7,359 nt of DNA from Rhodoferax sp. (GTDB taxonomy: Bacteria > Pseudomonadota > Gammaproteobacteria > Burkholderiales > Burkholderiaceae_C): positions 1-7,359 of the forward strand of contig JAIFMR010000216.1 of NCBI GenBank assembly GCA_020048255.1, written 5' to 3'. The notes beneath the pieces were generated by a model. The model had not been told where the DNA came from. It did not search any database and was given only the letters and a program-made list of their open reading frames with translations. The position numbers were made by a program, and so were the translations under genes. This document shows positions 1-6,491 of this stretch, in pieces; position 1 is the stretch's first letter, and every line of letters starts with the position of its first letter.

Positions 1-697
1 GGTTGTAGTCTTGCATCTGCCAGCCAAGTTTGGCGCTCTTGCCATTGCCCAAAATATCAAACTGGCGCGAGCGAACCTGCGCCGCCGATGAAAACTCTTG
101 CGCTTGTGTCATATCCACACGCGTTGGCTCCAGGGCCAACATCATGGAAGTCTCGATGTCGCCCGCATGGATGCCAAAGCGGTGCTCATCCGGGCCAAAC
201 AAGGCATTGACGTCCTGGCCTGTGGCGTCGAGCAAGGGCAGGTTGAACCAGCTCACGCTGTAGACCAACAGGCCCAAGCGCGCGCGCAAGTCCCGCGCCA
301 CCAGGTCCATCACGCTGACATTGCCGCCATGGGCGTTGAACAAAACCAATTTTTTGACGCCGGTGGCAGCGACGGACTCGCCGATGTCGGTCCACAGGCG
401 CAGGATGGTTTCATTCTTCAGCGTCAGGGTGCCGGCAAAACCCGCGTGTTCAGGGCTCAGCCCGATGCTTTGCGTCGGCAAAAACAGCACGCTCAGGTCA
501 CCTGGCAAATGCGGCAAGGCTGCGGCAACGATGCCATTGACCAGCACAGTGTCGACACTCAGTGGCAAATGCGGACCATGCTGCTCAGTGGCAGCCACGG
601 GAAGCACGGCTATAGTGCGAGCCAACTCGCCGCGTGCCTGCAGCGCAGCCAAATCCCGCGTGCTCCAGTCGGCCCAGTAACGTGAAGGCGTACTCAT
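1..697 (-). CDS. Creatininase-family amidohydrolase, 3' end cut by window edge
   Basis: This gene is read from an ATG at 697 down to the left edge, giving 232 residues without a stop. The family (creatininase, COG1402) consists of metal-dependent cytoplasmic hydrolases that open cyclic or linear amides; members include creatininase and the archaeal formamide hydrolase ArfB. Visible family motifs are TEQHGPHLP (E38, H40), SVDT (D49), NAHGGN (H123) and HAGDIETS (E182), which together supply the expected metal ligands. The family is usually about 240-270 residues, so only the last few tens should be missing. The start fits the usual short N-terminus before the first strand. There is no clear Shine-Dalgarno at normal spacing; the start lies 9 bp after the yjdM stop, which suggests coupled expression. 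The true substrate cannot be read from the sequence, and creatinine is not implied. Confidence 0.92.
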   Translation of the reverse strand, partial: MSTPSRYWADWSTRDLAALQARGELARTIAVLPVAATEQHGPHLPLSVDTVLVNGIVAAALPHLPGDLSVLFLPTQSIGLSPEHAGFAGTLTLKNETILRLWTDIGESVAATGVKKLVLFNAHGGNVSVMDLVARDLRARLGLLVYSVSWFNLPLLDATGQDVNALFGPDEHRFGIHAGDIETSMMLALEPTRVDMTQAQEFSSAAQVRSRQFDILGNGKSAKLGWQMQDYN

Positions 698-706
698 GGC
701 AACAGC

Positions 707-1054
707 TCAGGCCTTTTTCATGAACTCGGCCTTGAGCATGAAGGCGCCCTGGTCGGTTTTACAGTCCACCTCATGGTCACCAGCGCCCTCTGGCAGACGA
801 ATCCCCTTGATTTTGGTGCCTTTCTTCAGCACGATGGACGAGCCCCTGACCTTCAGGTCCTTGATCAGGATCACCGTGTCGCCATCGGCCAGCGGGTTGC
901 CGTTGGCGTCCTTGACCGGGCCACCGGCCTCGTCGCCTTCGGCTGCCGCGGCAGTCTGGGGCCATTCAAAGCCACAGTCCGGACAAACATAGTTGTCACC
1001 ATCAGGGTAGGTGTTTTCAAGGGAGCATTGGGGGCAGGCAGGCAAATTGGACAT
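707..1054 (-). CDS. yjdM: YjdM/PhnA-type zinc-ribbon protein
   Basis: A 115-residue protein of the YjdM (old name PhnA) family. The N-terminal zinc ribbon is CPQC (C7, C10) and CPDC (C24, C27). After an Ala/Glu-rich linker (about residues 33-48) comes the conserved C-terminal beta domain containing DGDTVILIKDLKVRGSS and KKGTKIKGIRL. The length matches the family (about 110 residues). The name PhnA came from neighbourhood with phosphonate genes in E. coli; a direct role in phosphonate breakdown is not established, and no phosphonate genes are seen here. The ATG at 1054 is preferred to an in-frame ATG at 1132 because the family begins M-S-x-L-P-x-C-P-x-C, and the 26 extra residues look unstructured. 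It probably shares a transcript with the creatininase-family gene that follows. Confidence 0.92.
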   Translation of the reverse strand: MSNLPACPQCSLENTYPDGDNYVCPDCGFEWPQTAAAAEGDEAGGPVKDANGNPLADGDTVILIKDLKVRGSSIVLKKGTKIKGIRLPEGAGDHEVDCKTDQGAFMLKAEFMKKA

Positions 1055-1154
1055 GGTCTTGGCGTGATTCAAACAATGAGACTTCAGAGCGGGCAAGTGT
1101 ACGAGGGCAGACTGTGGGTCTTGCGCGTCCAAGTCAGCCGGTATTATTCATGGC
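1055..1154. promoter_or_regulatory. Divergent intergenic region between yjdM and alaX
   Basis: This 100-bp gap holds the 5' ends of two divergent transcription units, so both promoters should lie here. On the plus strand, TATTAT at 1142-1147 matches a sigma70 -10 box at five of six bases, with TTGCGC at 1121-1126 as a weak -35 (15-bp spacer). On the minus strand the best pair is TTGCCC (1096-1091) and TTGAAT (1072-1067), 18 bp apart, four of six matches each. Neither start codon has a recognisable Shine-Dalgarno. The two candidate promoters overlap and would interfere with each other. I found no clear operator palindrome. These are consensus matches by eye only. Confidence 0.35.
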
Positions 1155-1922
1155 ATGACCCAAGACCTCTTTCGCCAAGACGCTTACCAGACCGAATGCA
1201 TCGCCAAGGTGACCGCCATCACGCCGCAAGGCATCGTGCTTGATCGCACCGTGTTTTACCCACTGGGCGGCGGCCAGGCGGGCGACTCCGGCTGGCTGGC
1301 GCTGGCAGATGGCCGTCAGATCGACATCATTGACACCCGCAAAGGCAAAGCGGCTGATGGCAGCTTCACAAAGGAAATCGCCCATCAGCCCAAGCAGGAC
1401 GTGCTTGAGCAGCTATTAAATCAGGATTACGCCCAAACCACCCAACTGGCGGTGGGTGACACCGTCACGGCCCGTATCGACTGGTCGCGCCGCCACCGCA
1501 TGATGCGCTTTCATACCTGCAGCCACTTGCTTTGCCAGATCGTGCCGCAGCTGGTGAACGGCTGCTCCATCACGCCTGACTACGCGCGACTGGACTTCAA
1601 CATGACCGACGCGCTGGACAAAGAGGCCTTGAGCGCTGCCATCGCGCAGCTGGTTGCGGCCGCCCACCCGGTAGCGGTGGGCACCATCACCGACGAAGAA
1701 CTCGACGCCAACCCGGCATGGGTCAAGAGCATGTCGGTGCAGCCACCCCGTGGCAGCGGGCAGATTCGCACGATCAGGATAGGCGTCGACACCCTGATCG
1801 ACCTGCAACCCTGTGGCGGCACCCACGTGGCCAACACCGCAGAAATTGGCCACGTGGTCGTCACCAAAATTGAAAAGAAGTCGGCATCAACCCGGCGCGT
1901 GGTGCTGGGTTTTGCTGCATGA
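1155..1922 (+). CDS. alaX: Alanyl-tRNA editing protein, AlaX type
   Basis: A 255-residue free-standing editing protein related to the editing domain of alanyl-tRNA synthetase. Such proteins hydrolyse Ser-tRNA(Ala) and Gly-tRNA(Ala) in the cytoplasm, backing up AlaRS proofreading. The N-terminal beta-barrel carries FYPLGGGQAGDSG (residues 35-46), the glycine motif seen in AlaX-M and AlaX-L. The catalytic zinc site is complete: HTCSH (H120, H124) and CGGTH (C220, H224). TMSVxPPRG-like and IEKKxxxxRR segments (193-200, 239-248) also fit. There is no C-Ala domain, so it is medium-length AlaX rather than a full synthetase or AlaX-L. Residues about 77-98 look longer than I expect between the glycine motif and the HxxxH helix. 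The ATG at 1155 is the only start matching the family N-terminus. It overlaps the next gene by 4 bp. Confidence 0.95.
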   Translation: MTQDLFRQDAYQTECIAKVTAITPQGIVLDRTVFYPLGGGQAGDSGWLALADGRQIDIIDTRKGKAADGSFTKEIAHQPKQDVLEQLLNQDYAQTTQLAVGDTVTARIDWSRRHRMMRFHTCSHLLCQIVPQLVNGCSITPDYARLDFNMTDALDKEALSAAIAQLVAAAHPVAVGTITDEELDANPAWVKSMSVQPPRGSGQIRTIRIGVDTLIDLQPCGGTHVANTAEIGHVVVTKIEKKSASTRRVVLGFAA

Positions 1923-2269
1923 GTCGAAGTCAGGTTAAAAACATCACCGGTGACTCGTTTTTTGCCTGGGATGGCGATGTGCTGGTGGTCAACGTGTTGG
2001 GCAAGCCCAGCGCCAGCAAGGATGCGATTGGCAAGCCCAAAGGCACACAACTCAAGATCAGCGTCACCGCCGCACCGCTCAATGGCAAGGCCACCGACCA
2101 CATGGTGCGATTTCTGGCGCCTCTGTTCGGGGTGAATGTGTCGGCCATTGAGGTGGTTTTTGGCCAGGAAAACATCAATAAACAACTGCGCATCAAGGCG
2201 CCGAGCAAACTCCCCTCGGTGTTTACCCGTGAAACAAGGCAACTTTCCCCGCTTGAACCCACCCGCTGA
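1919..2269 (+). CDS. DUF167 (YggU) family protein
   Basis: A 116-residue protein of the DUF167/YggU family, small alpha/beta proteins found across bacteria, archaea and eukaryotes whose biochemical role is unknown. The core is visible as VVNVLGKPSASKDAI (about 23-37), LKISVTAAPLNGKATDHM (45-62), where the family signature is TAPPxxGKAN, then FLAPLFGV and a closing INKQLRI strand (85-91). The family usually reads PGAS where this protein has PSAS. About 25 residues follow the domain, rich in Pro, Ser, Thr and Arg, and are probably disordered. The start ATG at 1919 shares ATGA with the alaX stop and has no Shine-Dalgarno of its own, so translation by re-initiation after alaX is likely. A functional link to tRNA editing is not shown by this alone. 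Confidence 0.92.
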   Translation: MSRSQVKNITGDSFFAWDGDVLVVNVLGKPSASKDAIGKPKGTQLKISVTAAPLNGKATDHMVRFLAPLFGVNVSAIEVVFGQENINKQLRIKAPSKLPSVFTRETRQLSPLEPTR

Positions 2270-2327
2270 AGACAGCCAGACAAACTTTCATTACCATCTG
2301 CTCCGGCACAATTTTTCATTCTTCAAC

Positions 2328-2338
2328 AAGGATTGAGG
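2328..2338 (+). promoter_or_regulatory. Ribosome binding site of the chemoreceptor gene
   Basis: AAGGA at 2328-2332 and GAGG at 2335-2338 both precede the ATG at 2343, with gaps of 10 and 4 bases. This is the clearest Shine-Dalgarno region in the window and fixes the start of the chemotaxis gene. It contrasts with the other starts here, which lack one. The rest of the 73-bp gap after the DUF167 gene holds only a poor sigma70-like CACAAT at 2307-2312 and no convincing sigma28 (FliA) promoter or terminator hairpin. Confidence 0.6.
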
Positions 2339-2342
2339 CGTT

Positions 2343-3926
2343 ATGAACATCAACAGCCTGGGTATTCGTGCACGTATCACGGTGGGCTTGGCTCTGGTTC
2401 TGCTGCTTGCAGTGCTCAGCGCGGCCAACTCCTGGTACCGCAACCTGTCGGTGAAATACGAAGCGGGCGAGGTGTCCAACTCCTGGATCCCTGCGATTGA
2501 AAACCTGGGCCACATGAAAGGCTTTGTGGCTGACCACTACCTGCTCGTGAGTGACCGCATGGCCGGCCGGGACAGCAGCGACGCCGCCACCTTTGCCAAA
2601 AAGTTGCAGGAGTTGGATGGGGCCATGGCCAAAGCCACCGAGGTATACGCCGCCACCCTGCTGACCTACACCGAAGACAACGCCGTGCAGGGCAATGCTG
2701 AAAAAGCGCTGTACGCTGACTTTCAGAGCAAACGCGATGCCTACTTCAACATCGCAAAAGAAAGCTTGGCTGGCATAGAAGCGGCCAGCAGTTCCGAAGA
2801 AAGCCAGGGCCTGGCCCGTCAATTGTTTTCGGAAAAAGCCCCCACATCGTTTCGTGCCTCCTATTCAGCCATGGAAGCCATCCTGCAATTCAACCTGGAA
2901 GGCACGGCCGGCGCCGCCAAAAAAGTGACCGATACCGTCACTTCCGCAGAAATCACCATGCTGGTCACCACGTTTGTGATCATTCTGGTCGGCCTCGGCT
3001 TGATCTGGGTGATTCCGCAGAGTGTGATTCACCCCGTGCAGGACGCCGTGAAGCTGGCCCACAGCATTGCCAATGGGGATCTGACCCACCAAGTCACCAT
3101 CAAAGGCAAGGACGAGCTGGGTGAACTGCTGGGCAGCCTGGAGATGATGCAAGACAAATTGTCGGGCGTGGTGGCCAACGTGCGCCAAGGCTCCGAGTCG
3201 GTGGCCAATGCCAGCGCTGAAATCGCCCAGGGCAACCATGACCTTTCTGCACGCACCGAAAGCCAGGCCAGTTCCCTGGAGCAAACAGCAGCCTCCATGG
3301 AAGAACTCAGTGCCACAGTCAAGCAAAACGCTGACAGTGCGCGTCAGGCCAATCAGCTGGCAATGAATGCATCGGCCGTTGCGAGTCAAGGTGGCGAAGT
3401 GGTGGCCCAGGTGGTTGACACCATGAAAGGTATCAACGAAGCCTCACGCAAGATATCGGACATCATCAGCGTGATCGACGGCATTGCCTTTCAGACCAAC
3501 ATCTTGGCCTTGAACGCGGCGGTCGAAGCCGCGCGCGCCGGGGACCAGGGCCGGGGTTTTGCAGTGGTGGCCAGTGAGGTGCGTAGCTTGGCTGGGCGCA
3601 GTGCCGAGGCGGCCAAGGAAATCAAAACCCTCATCAATGCCAGTGTGCAACGTGTTGAGCAAGGCACCACCCTGGTGGATCAAGCCGGCACCACTATGAC
3701 GGAAGTGGTGAGCTCGATTCGCCGCGTGACTGACATCATGGGTGAAATCAGTGCTGCGAGCAATGAGCAGTCCCTGGGAGTATCCCAAGTGGGTGAAGCC
3801 GTGACCCAAATGGACCAGGTGACGCAGCAGAATGCCGCGCTGGTGGAAGAAATGGCGGCGGCTGCCAGCAGTCTCAAATCCCAGGCGCAAGATCTGGTCC
3901 AGGTGGTGGCCATTTTCAAGTTGTGA
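2343..3926 (+). CDS. Methyl-accepting chemotaxis protein
   Basis: A complete 527-residue inner-membrane chemoreceptor that passes an attractant or repellent signal to CheA/CheW. Order: TM1 at about 12-30, a periplasmic helical domain of about 170 residues (4HB_MCP type by size and helical pattern), TM2 at about 205-226, HAMP at about 224-278, then the cytoplasmic hairpin. The tip is intact: FQTNILALNAAVEAARAG and DQGRGFAVVASEVR between 383 and 414, including E395 and R398. The tip and both arms align without gaps to the 36-heptad class of Tsr/Tar. Methylation-helix pairs E313-Q314 and E320-E321 are present, but the position equal to Tsr Q297 is Ser (S307). The protein stops at VAIFKL, with no flexible tail or NWETF-type CheR/CheB tether, so adaptation must rely on other receptors or direct enzyme binding. 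The ligand is unknown. Confidence 0.97.
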   Translation: MNINSLGIRARITVGLALVLLLAVLSAANSWYRNLSVKYEAGEVSNSWIPAIENLGHMKGFVADHYLLVSDRMAGRDSSDAATFAKKLQELDGAMAKATEVYAATLLTYTEDNAVQGNAEKALYADFQSKRDAYFNIAKESLAGIEAASSSEESQGLARQLFSEKAPTSFRASYSAMEAILQFNLEGTAGAAKKVTDTVTSAEITMLVTTFVIILVGLGLIWVIPQSVIHPVQDAVKLAHSIANGDLTHQVTIKGKDELGELLGSLEMMQDKLSGVVANVRQGSESVANASAEIAQGNHDLSARTESQASSLEQTAASMEELSATVKQNADSARQANQLAMNASAVASQGGEVVAQVVDTMKGINEASRKISDIISVIDGIAFQTNILALNAAVEAARAGDQGRGFAVVASEVRSLAGRSAEAAKEIKTLINASVQRVEQGTTLVDQAGTTMTEVVSSIRRVTDIMGEISAASNEQSLGVSQVGEAVTQMDQVTQQNAALVEEMAAAASSLKSQAQDLVQVVAIFKL

Positions 3927-3935
3927 TCTCCCACA

Positions 3936-3952
3936 CCCGGGTCAAGCCCGAG
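3936..3952. repeat. Short REP-like inverted repeat after the chemoreceptor gene
   Basis: An imperfect palindrome starts 10 bp after the chemoreceptor stop. Its core is CGGGT-CAA-GCCCG (3938-3950, last pair G-T), extended by one further pair after a mismatch. On the minus strand it reads CCTCGGGCTTGACCCGGG, which resembles the dispersed intergenic palindromes common in proteobacterial genomes. Only one copy lies in this window, so repeat status is unproven. No T-run follows, so it is not a standard intrinsic terminator, although it may protect mRNA 3' ends. Confidence 0.35.
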
Positions 3953-4015
3953 GACAGCGCGATCCGGTGGCAACACACTGTGCCAAAACTGCGCTGAGCA
4001 GGGCGGGGACGAGCG

Positions 4016-4021
4016 CATAAT
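4016..4021 (+). promoter_or_regulatory. Candidate -10 box upstream of the Lon-like gene
   Basis: CATAAT matches the sigma70 -10 consensus at five of six positions and is the only AT-rich patch in the 120-bp gap between the chemoreceptor and the Lon-like gene. The best -35 is poor: CTGAGC at 3994-3999, 16-bp spacer, three of six matches. If used, transcription would begin near 4028 and leave a leader of about 19 nt made almost wholly of pyrimidines, with no Shine-Dalgarno before the ATG at 4047. Confidence 0.3.
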
Positions 4022-4046
4022 AATTTGCCTACCCCCCTCCTGCCTC

Positions 4047-6491
4047 ATGACAAGCCAAAGACTTTTACCCCAAGACCTCCGACTGACGGTCGATGTCAGC
4101 AACTTCGGGTTCGCCGACACATCTGAGCTGCTACACCTGCCCCTGCCCTGGATCGGGCAGGAGCGTGCCGAGCAGGCCGCCCGCTTCGGCCTGGAGATGG
4201 ACCAACCTGGCTACAACCTGTTTGTCCTGGGCGAGGTCGGTAGTGGCCGCACCACCCTGCTCGGTCAGATGATGCAGGCACACGCGGCCCAACGGCCGGT
4301 GCCGCCGGACCTGTGTTACCTGCACAATTTTGATGCCCCGGAACACCCACGCGCCTTGCGCCTGCCCGCAGGGGAGGGTCGCTTGCTGCGCCAGTTGATG
4401 GCCCAGCTGGCCAAAAACCTGCAATCTGACATTCCCAAACGGCTGGCGGCACCGGAGTTCAAGGGCGAGAGTGACCGCATTGAAAACGCCTGCAAGGTTG
4501 AAGAAGACCGCCTGTATGCCGAGCTCAGTGCCTTTGCCGAGAAGCTTCACTTTGGCCTGATGCGTGAACAAGGCAACATGGTCTTTACCCTGAGGGATGA
4601 ACACGGCGAGCCCCTGACGTCGGGCAAGGCCATGGCCCTCACCCCTGAGCAGCGGATCAAGATCGATGCCGACGAGGAAGCCCTGCGCAGCGAGATCAAT
4701 CGACACCTGGAAAAAACCACGACCCTGAAGCGGGCCATGAACGAGAAGCTGGCTGCCCTGCGCCGCCCCACCGTCAAACCCCTGCTGGACCATGAACTGC
4801 AGGAGATTCGCAATGCCATGCGCAAGCAGATCAAGGACACAGTCAAGCTCGGAAGCTACCTCGATCGGATTGGGCGCGAGGTACTGGACAACCTGGAGTT
4901 GTTTGAACCCGCTGAAGATGAAGATGACGTGCGGCTGGACGCCCTGCTGGACCTGCTGTCGCGCTTTCGGGTCAATGTGGTGGTGGATAACCATGACCTC
5001 AAGGGCGCACCGGTGATCCAGGAGGACAACCCGCAGTTTCACACCCTGTTTGGCGGCATTGAATACGAGTCGGACGAGCGTCTTCTGGTGACCGATTTCT
5101 CACGCATTCGCGCCGGTAGCCTGCTCAAGGCCCATGGCGGTTTTTTGATGCTGCACCTGCGTGACCTGCTGAGCGATGAGTCGGTCTGGGAGAAGCTGCG
5201 CCGCTTTTTGCGCAGCGGCCACCTGCAAATCGAAGAACCCGGCATGCTGTATGCGCCCATGGCGGCGGTCACCCTGGCACCGGAACCGATTGACGTGGAG
5301 GTCAAGATCGTATTGATTGCCTCGGTCGACGAATACTATGCGGTGCAGGAAGGCGACCCTGAATTTGCCCGCCGTTTTCTGTGCAAAGTGGACTTTGCCG
5401 AGAGCTTTCGGGCCACGCCTGAGTCCAGCCAGTCCACTGCCATTTTTGTCGCGCACGCGTGCGAGCGCCTGGGCTTGCTGCACTTCAATGCGGCAGCGGT
5501 GGCCACGCTGCTGGAAGAAACCCACCGCGAGGCCGAAGACCAGACCCGTCAAAGTGCCATTTTTTCGATCTCGGAGGCCCTGGTGGTTGAAAGCAGCGCC
5601 CTGGCCCGCCAACGCGCGGCCAGTCTGGTGGATGCAACCGATGTGCAAGCCGCACACCAGGCCCGGGTGCACCGCCATAACTACCCGGAGCAACGCCTGC
5701 AGGAAACCATTGTGGACGGTGAACGCTTGCTGGAGGTCACTGGCCAAAGGGTGGGGCAAATCAATGGCCTCACCGTGATCGACCTGGGCGACTACCAGTT
5801 TGGTTTTCCGGTTCGGGTCACAGCGCGCACCTATGCCGGTGAAGAGGGCTTGCTCAACATCGAACGCGAGGTCGAGCTATCGGGGCCGATCCATGACAAA
5901 GGCGTGCTGATTTTGCACAGCTACCTCTCCAGTCTGTTCGCCCACATTGCACCGCTGGCGATGAACGCGTCGGTGGTGTTTGAACAGGAATACAACGGCG
6001 TCGAAGGCGACTCTGCCTCTTGCGCCGAGTTTTTTGCCCTGCTGTCCAGCCTGTCCGGGCTGACGCTGCGCCAAGGGATTGCCGTCACAGGTGCGGTGAA
6101 CCAGCACGGTGAAATGCTGCCCGTGGGCGGCATCAATGAAAAAATCGAGGGCTATTTCAAGAGCTGCGAGCTACTTGGCCTGGACGGCCTGCAAGGCGTT
6201 TTGATACCAAGTCGCAACCGCCGCCATTTGATGCTGAACCAGCGCTTGGTCAATGCCGTCGAACAAGGGCGTTTTCATATCTACACCGCCGAGCAAGCCA
6301 GCGAAGGCATGGAGCTGCTCACGGGTGTGCCGTTTGGCAGCCGCTTGTCAGGTAGCTACCCTGCAGACACGGTGTTGGGGCATGCCCAGGCCACTCTGCA
6401 ACGCTTCCGCCTGGCCTGTGAAGGTCTGGGTTCGAACCAGGCTGAGCGCCGCCACCACAAACGCAATGCCGGGCGTGGACCACAGTTTTAA
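4047..6491 (+). CDS. Lon-family protease, LonC/YcbZ-like (AAA_32 + Lon peptidase)
   Basis: An 814-residue cytoplasmic protease of MEROPS family S16, with the layout of the AAA_32/LonC group (E. coli YcbZ is a relative). It lacks the N-terminal substrate domain of classical LonA. Order: AAA core beginning IGQERA and Walker A GEVGSGRTT (62-70); a charged, helical insertion at about 135-300 (LonC_helical type); the rest of the AAA core to about 450 with FARRF as likely arginine finger; AAA lid to about 545; Lon peptidase at about 565-760. The catalytic dyad is S656 (in EGDSAS) and K699 (in GGINEKIEG), 43 residues apart, the same spacing as S679/K722 of E. coli Lon. The ATPase site is odd: Walker A has Arg68 in place of Lys, and the Walker B-like strand (FLMLH) has His370 where Asp is expected. 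ATP-independent members are known in LonC. The ATG at 4047 is the first start in frame. Confidence 0.93.
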   Translation: MTSQRLLPQDLRLTVDVSNFGFADTSELLHLPLPWIGQERAEQAARFGLEMDQPGYNLFVLGEVGSGRTTLLGQMMQAHAAQRPVPPDLCYLHNFDAPEHPRALRLPAGEGRLLRQLMAQLAKNLQSDIPKRLAAPEFKGESDRIENACKVEEDRLYAELSAFAEKLHFGLMREQGNMVFTLRDEHGEPLTSGKAMALTPEQRIKIDADEEALRSEINRHLEKTTTLKRAMNEKLAALRRPTVKPLLDHELQEIRNAMRKQIKDTVKLGSYLDRIGREVLDNLELFEPAEDEDDVRLDALLDLLSRFRVNVVVDNHDLKGAPVIQEDNPQFHTLFGGIEYESDERLLVTDFSRIRAGSLLKAHGGFLMLHLRDLLSDESVWEKLRRFLRSGHLQIEEPGMLYAPMAAVTLAPEPIDVEVKIVLIASVDEYYAVQEGDPEFARRFLCKVDFAESFRATPESSQSTAIFVAHACERLGLLHFNAAAVATLLEETHREAEDQTRQSAIFSISEALVVESSALARQRAASLVDATDVQAAHQARVHRHNYPEQRLQETIVDGERLLEVTGQRVGQINGLTVIDLGDYQFGFPVRVTARTYAGEEGLLNIEREVELSGPIHDKGVLILHSYLSSLFAHIAPLAMNASVVFEQEYNGVEGDSASCAEFFALLSSLSGLTLRQGIAVTGAVNQHGEMLPVGGINEKIEGYFKSCELLGLDGLQGVLIPSRNRRHLMLNQRLVNAVEQGRFHIYTAEQASEGMELLTGVPFGSRLSGSYPADTVLGHAQATLQRFRLACEGLGSNQAERRHHKRNAGRGPQF

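Noticed and set aside
98..685. Long plus-strand open frame of 195 codons opposite the creatininase-family gene
   Set aside because: The minus-strand frame carries clear family motifs (EQHGPHLP, NAHGGN, ETS). The plus-strand product is Gln/His/Arg-rich and has no domain character, as expected of an antisense shadow in GC-rich DNA.
1150..1158. Upstream ATG-GCA-TGA mini-frame overlapping the alaX start
   Set aside because: The ATG at 1150 gives only a two-codon frame. It is most likely chance, and may lie upstream of the transcript start.
1580..2242. 220-codon minus-strand open frame across alaX and the DUF167 gene
   Set aside because: It spans the junction of two well-supported plus-strand genes and shows no recognisable domain.
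2275..2315. Possible sigma28 (FliA) promoter before the chemoreceptor gene
   Set aside because: CAAACTTT at 2281-2288 only partly resembles TAAAGTTT, and the bases at the right distance (GCTCCGGC) do not match GCCGATAA.
4032..4037. C6 tract near the Lon-like gene start as a phase-variation tract
   Set aside because: It is short and outside the coding region. It could at most alter spacing, and slippage tracts usually need longer runs.
3927..4046. Intrinsic terminator after the chemoreceptor gene
   Set aside because: The hairpins present are short and neither is followed by a run of T.
3924..4049. Chemoreceptor stop TGA lies in the same frame as the Lon-like gene, with no other stop between
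   Set aside because: Forty stop-free codons in GC-rich DNA are easily due to chance, the Lon-like protein has a normal family N-terminus at 4047, and no readthrough signal was seen.
4131..5042. 303-codon minus-strand open frame inside the Lon-like gene
   Set aside because: It lies wholly opposite conserved AAA-domain sequence, its product is low-complexity Gln/Leu/Val-rich, and no promoter or Shine-Dalgarno supports it.
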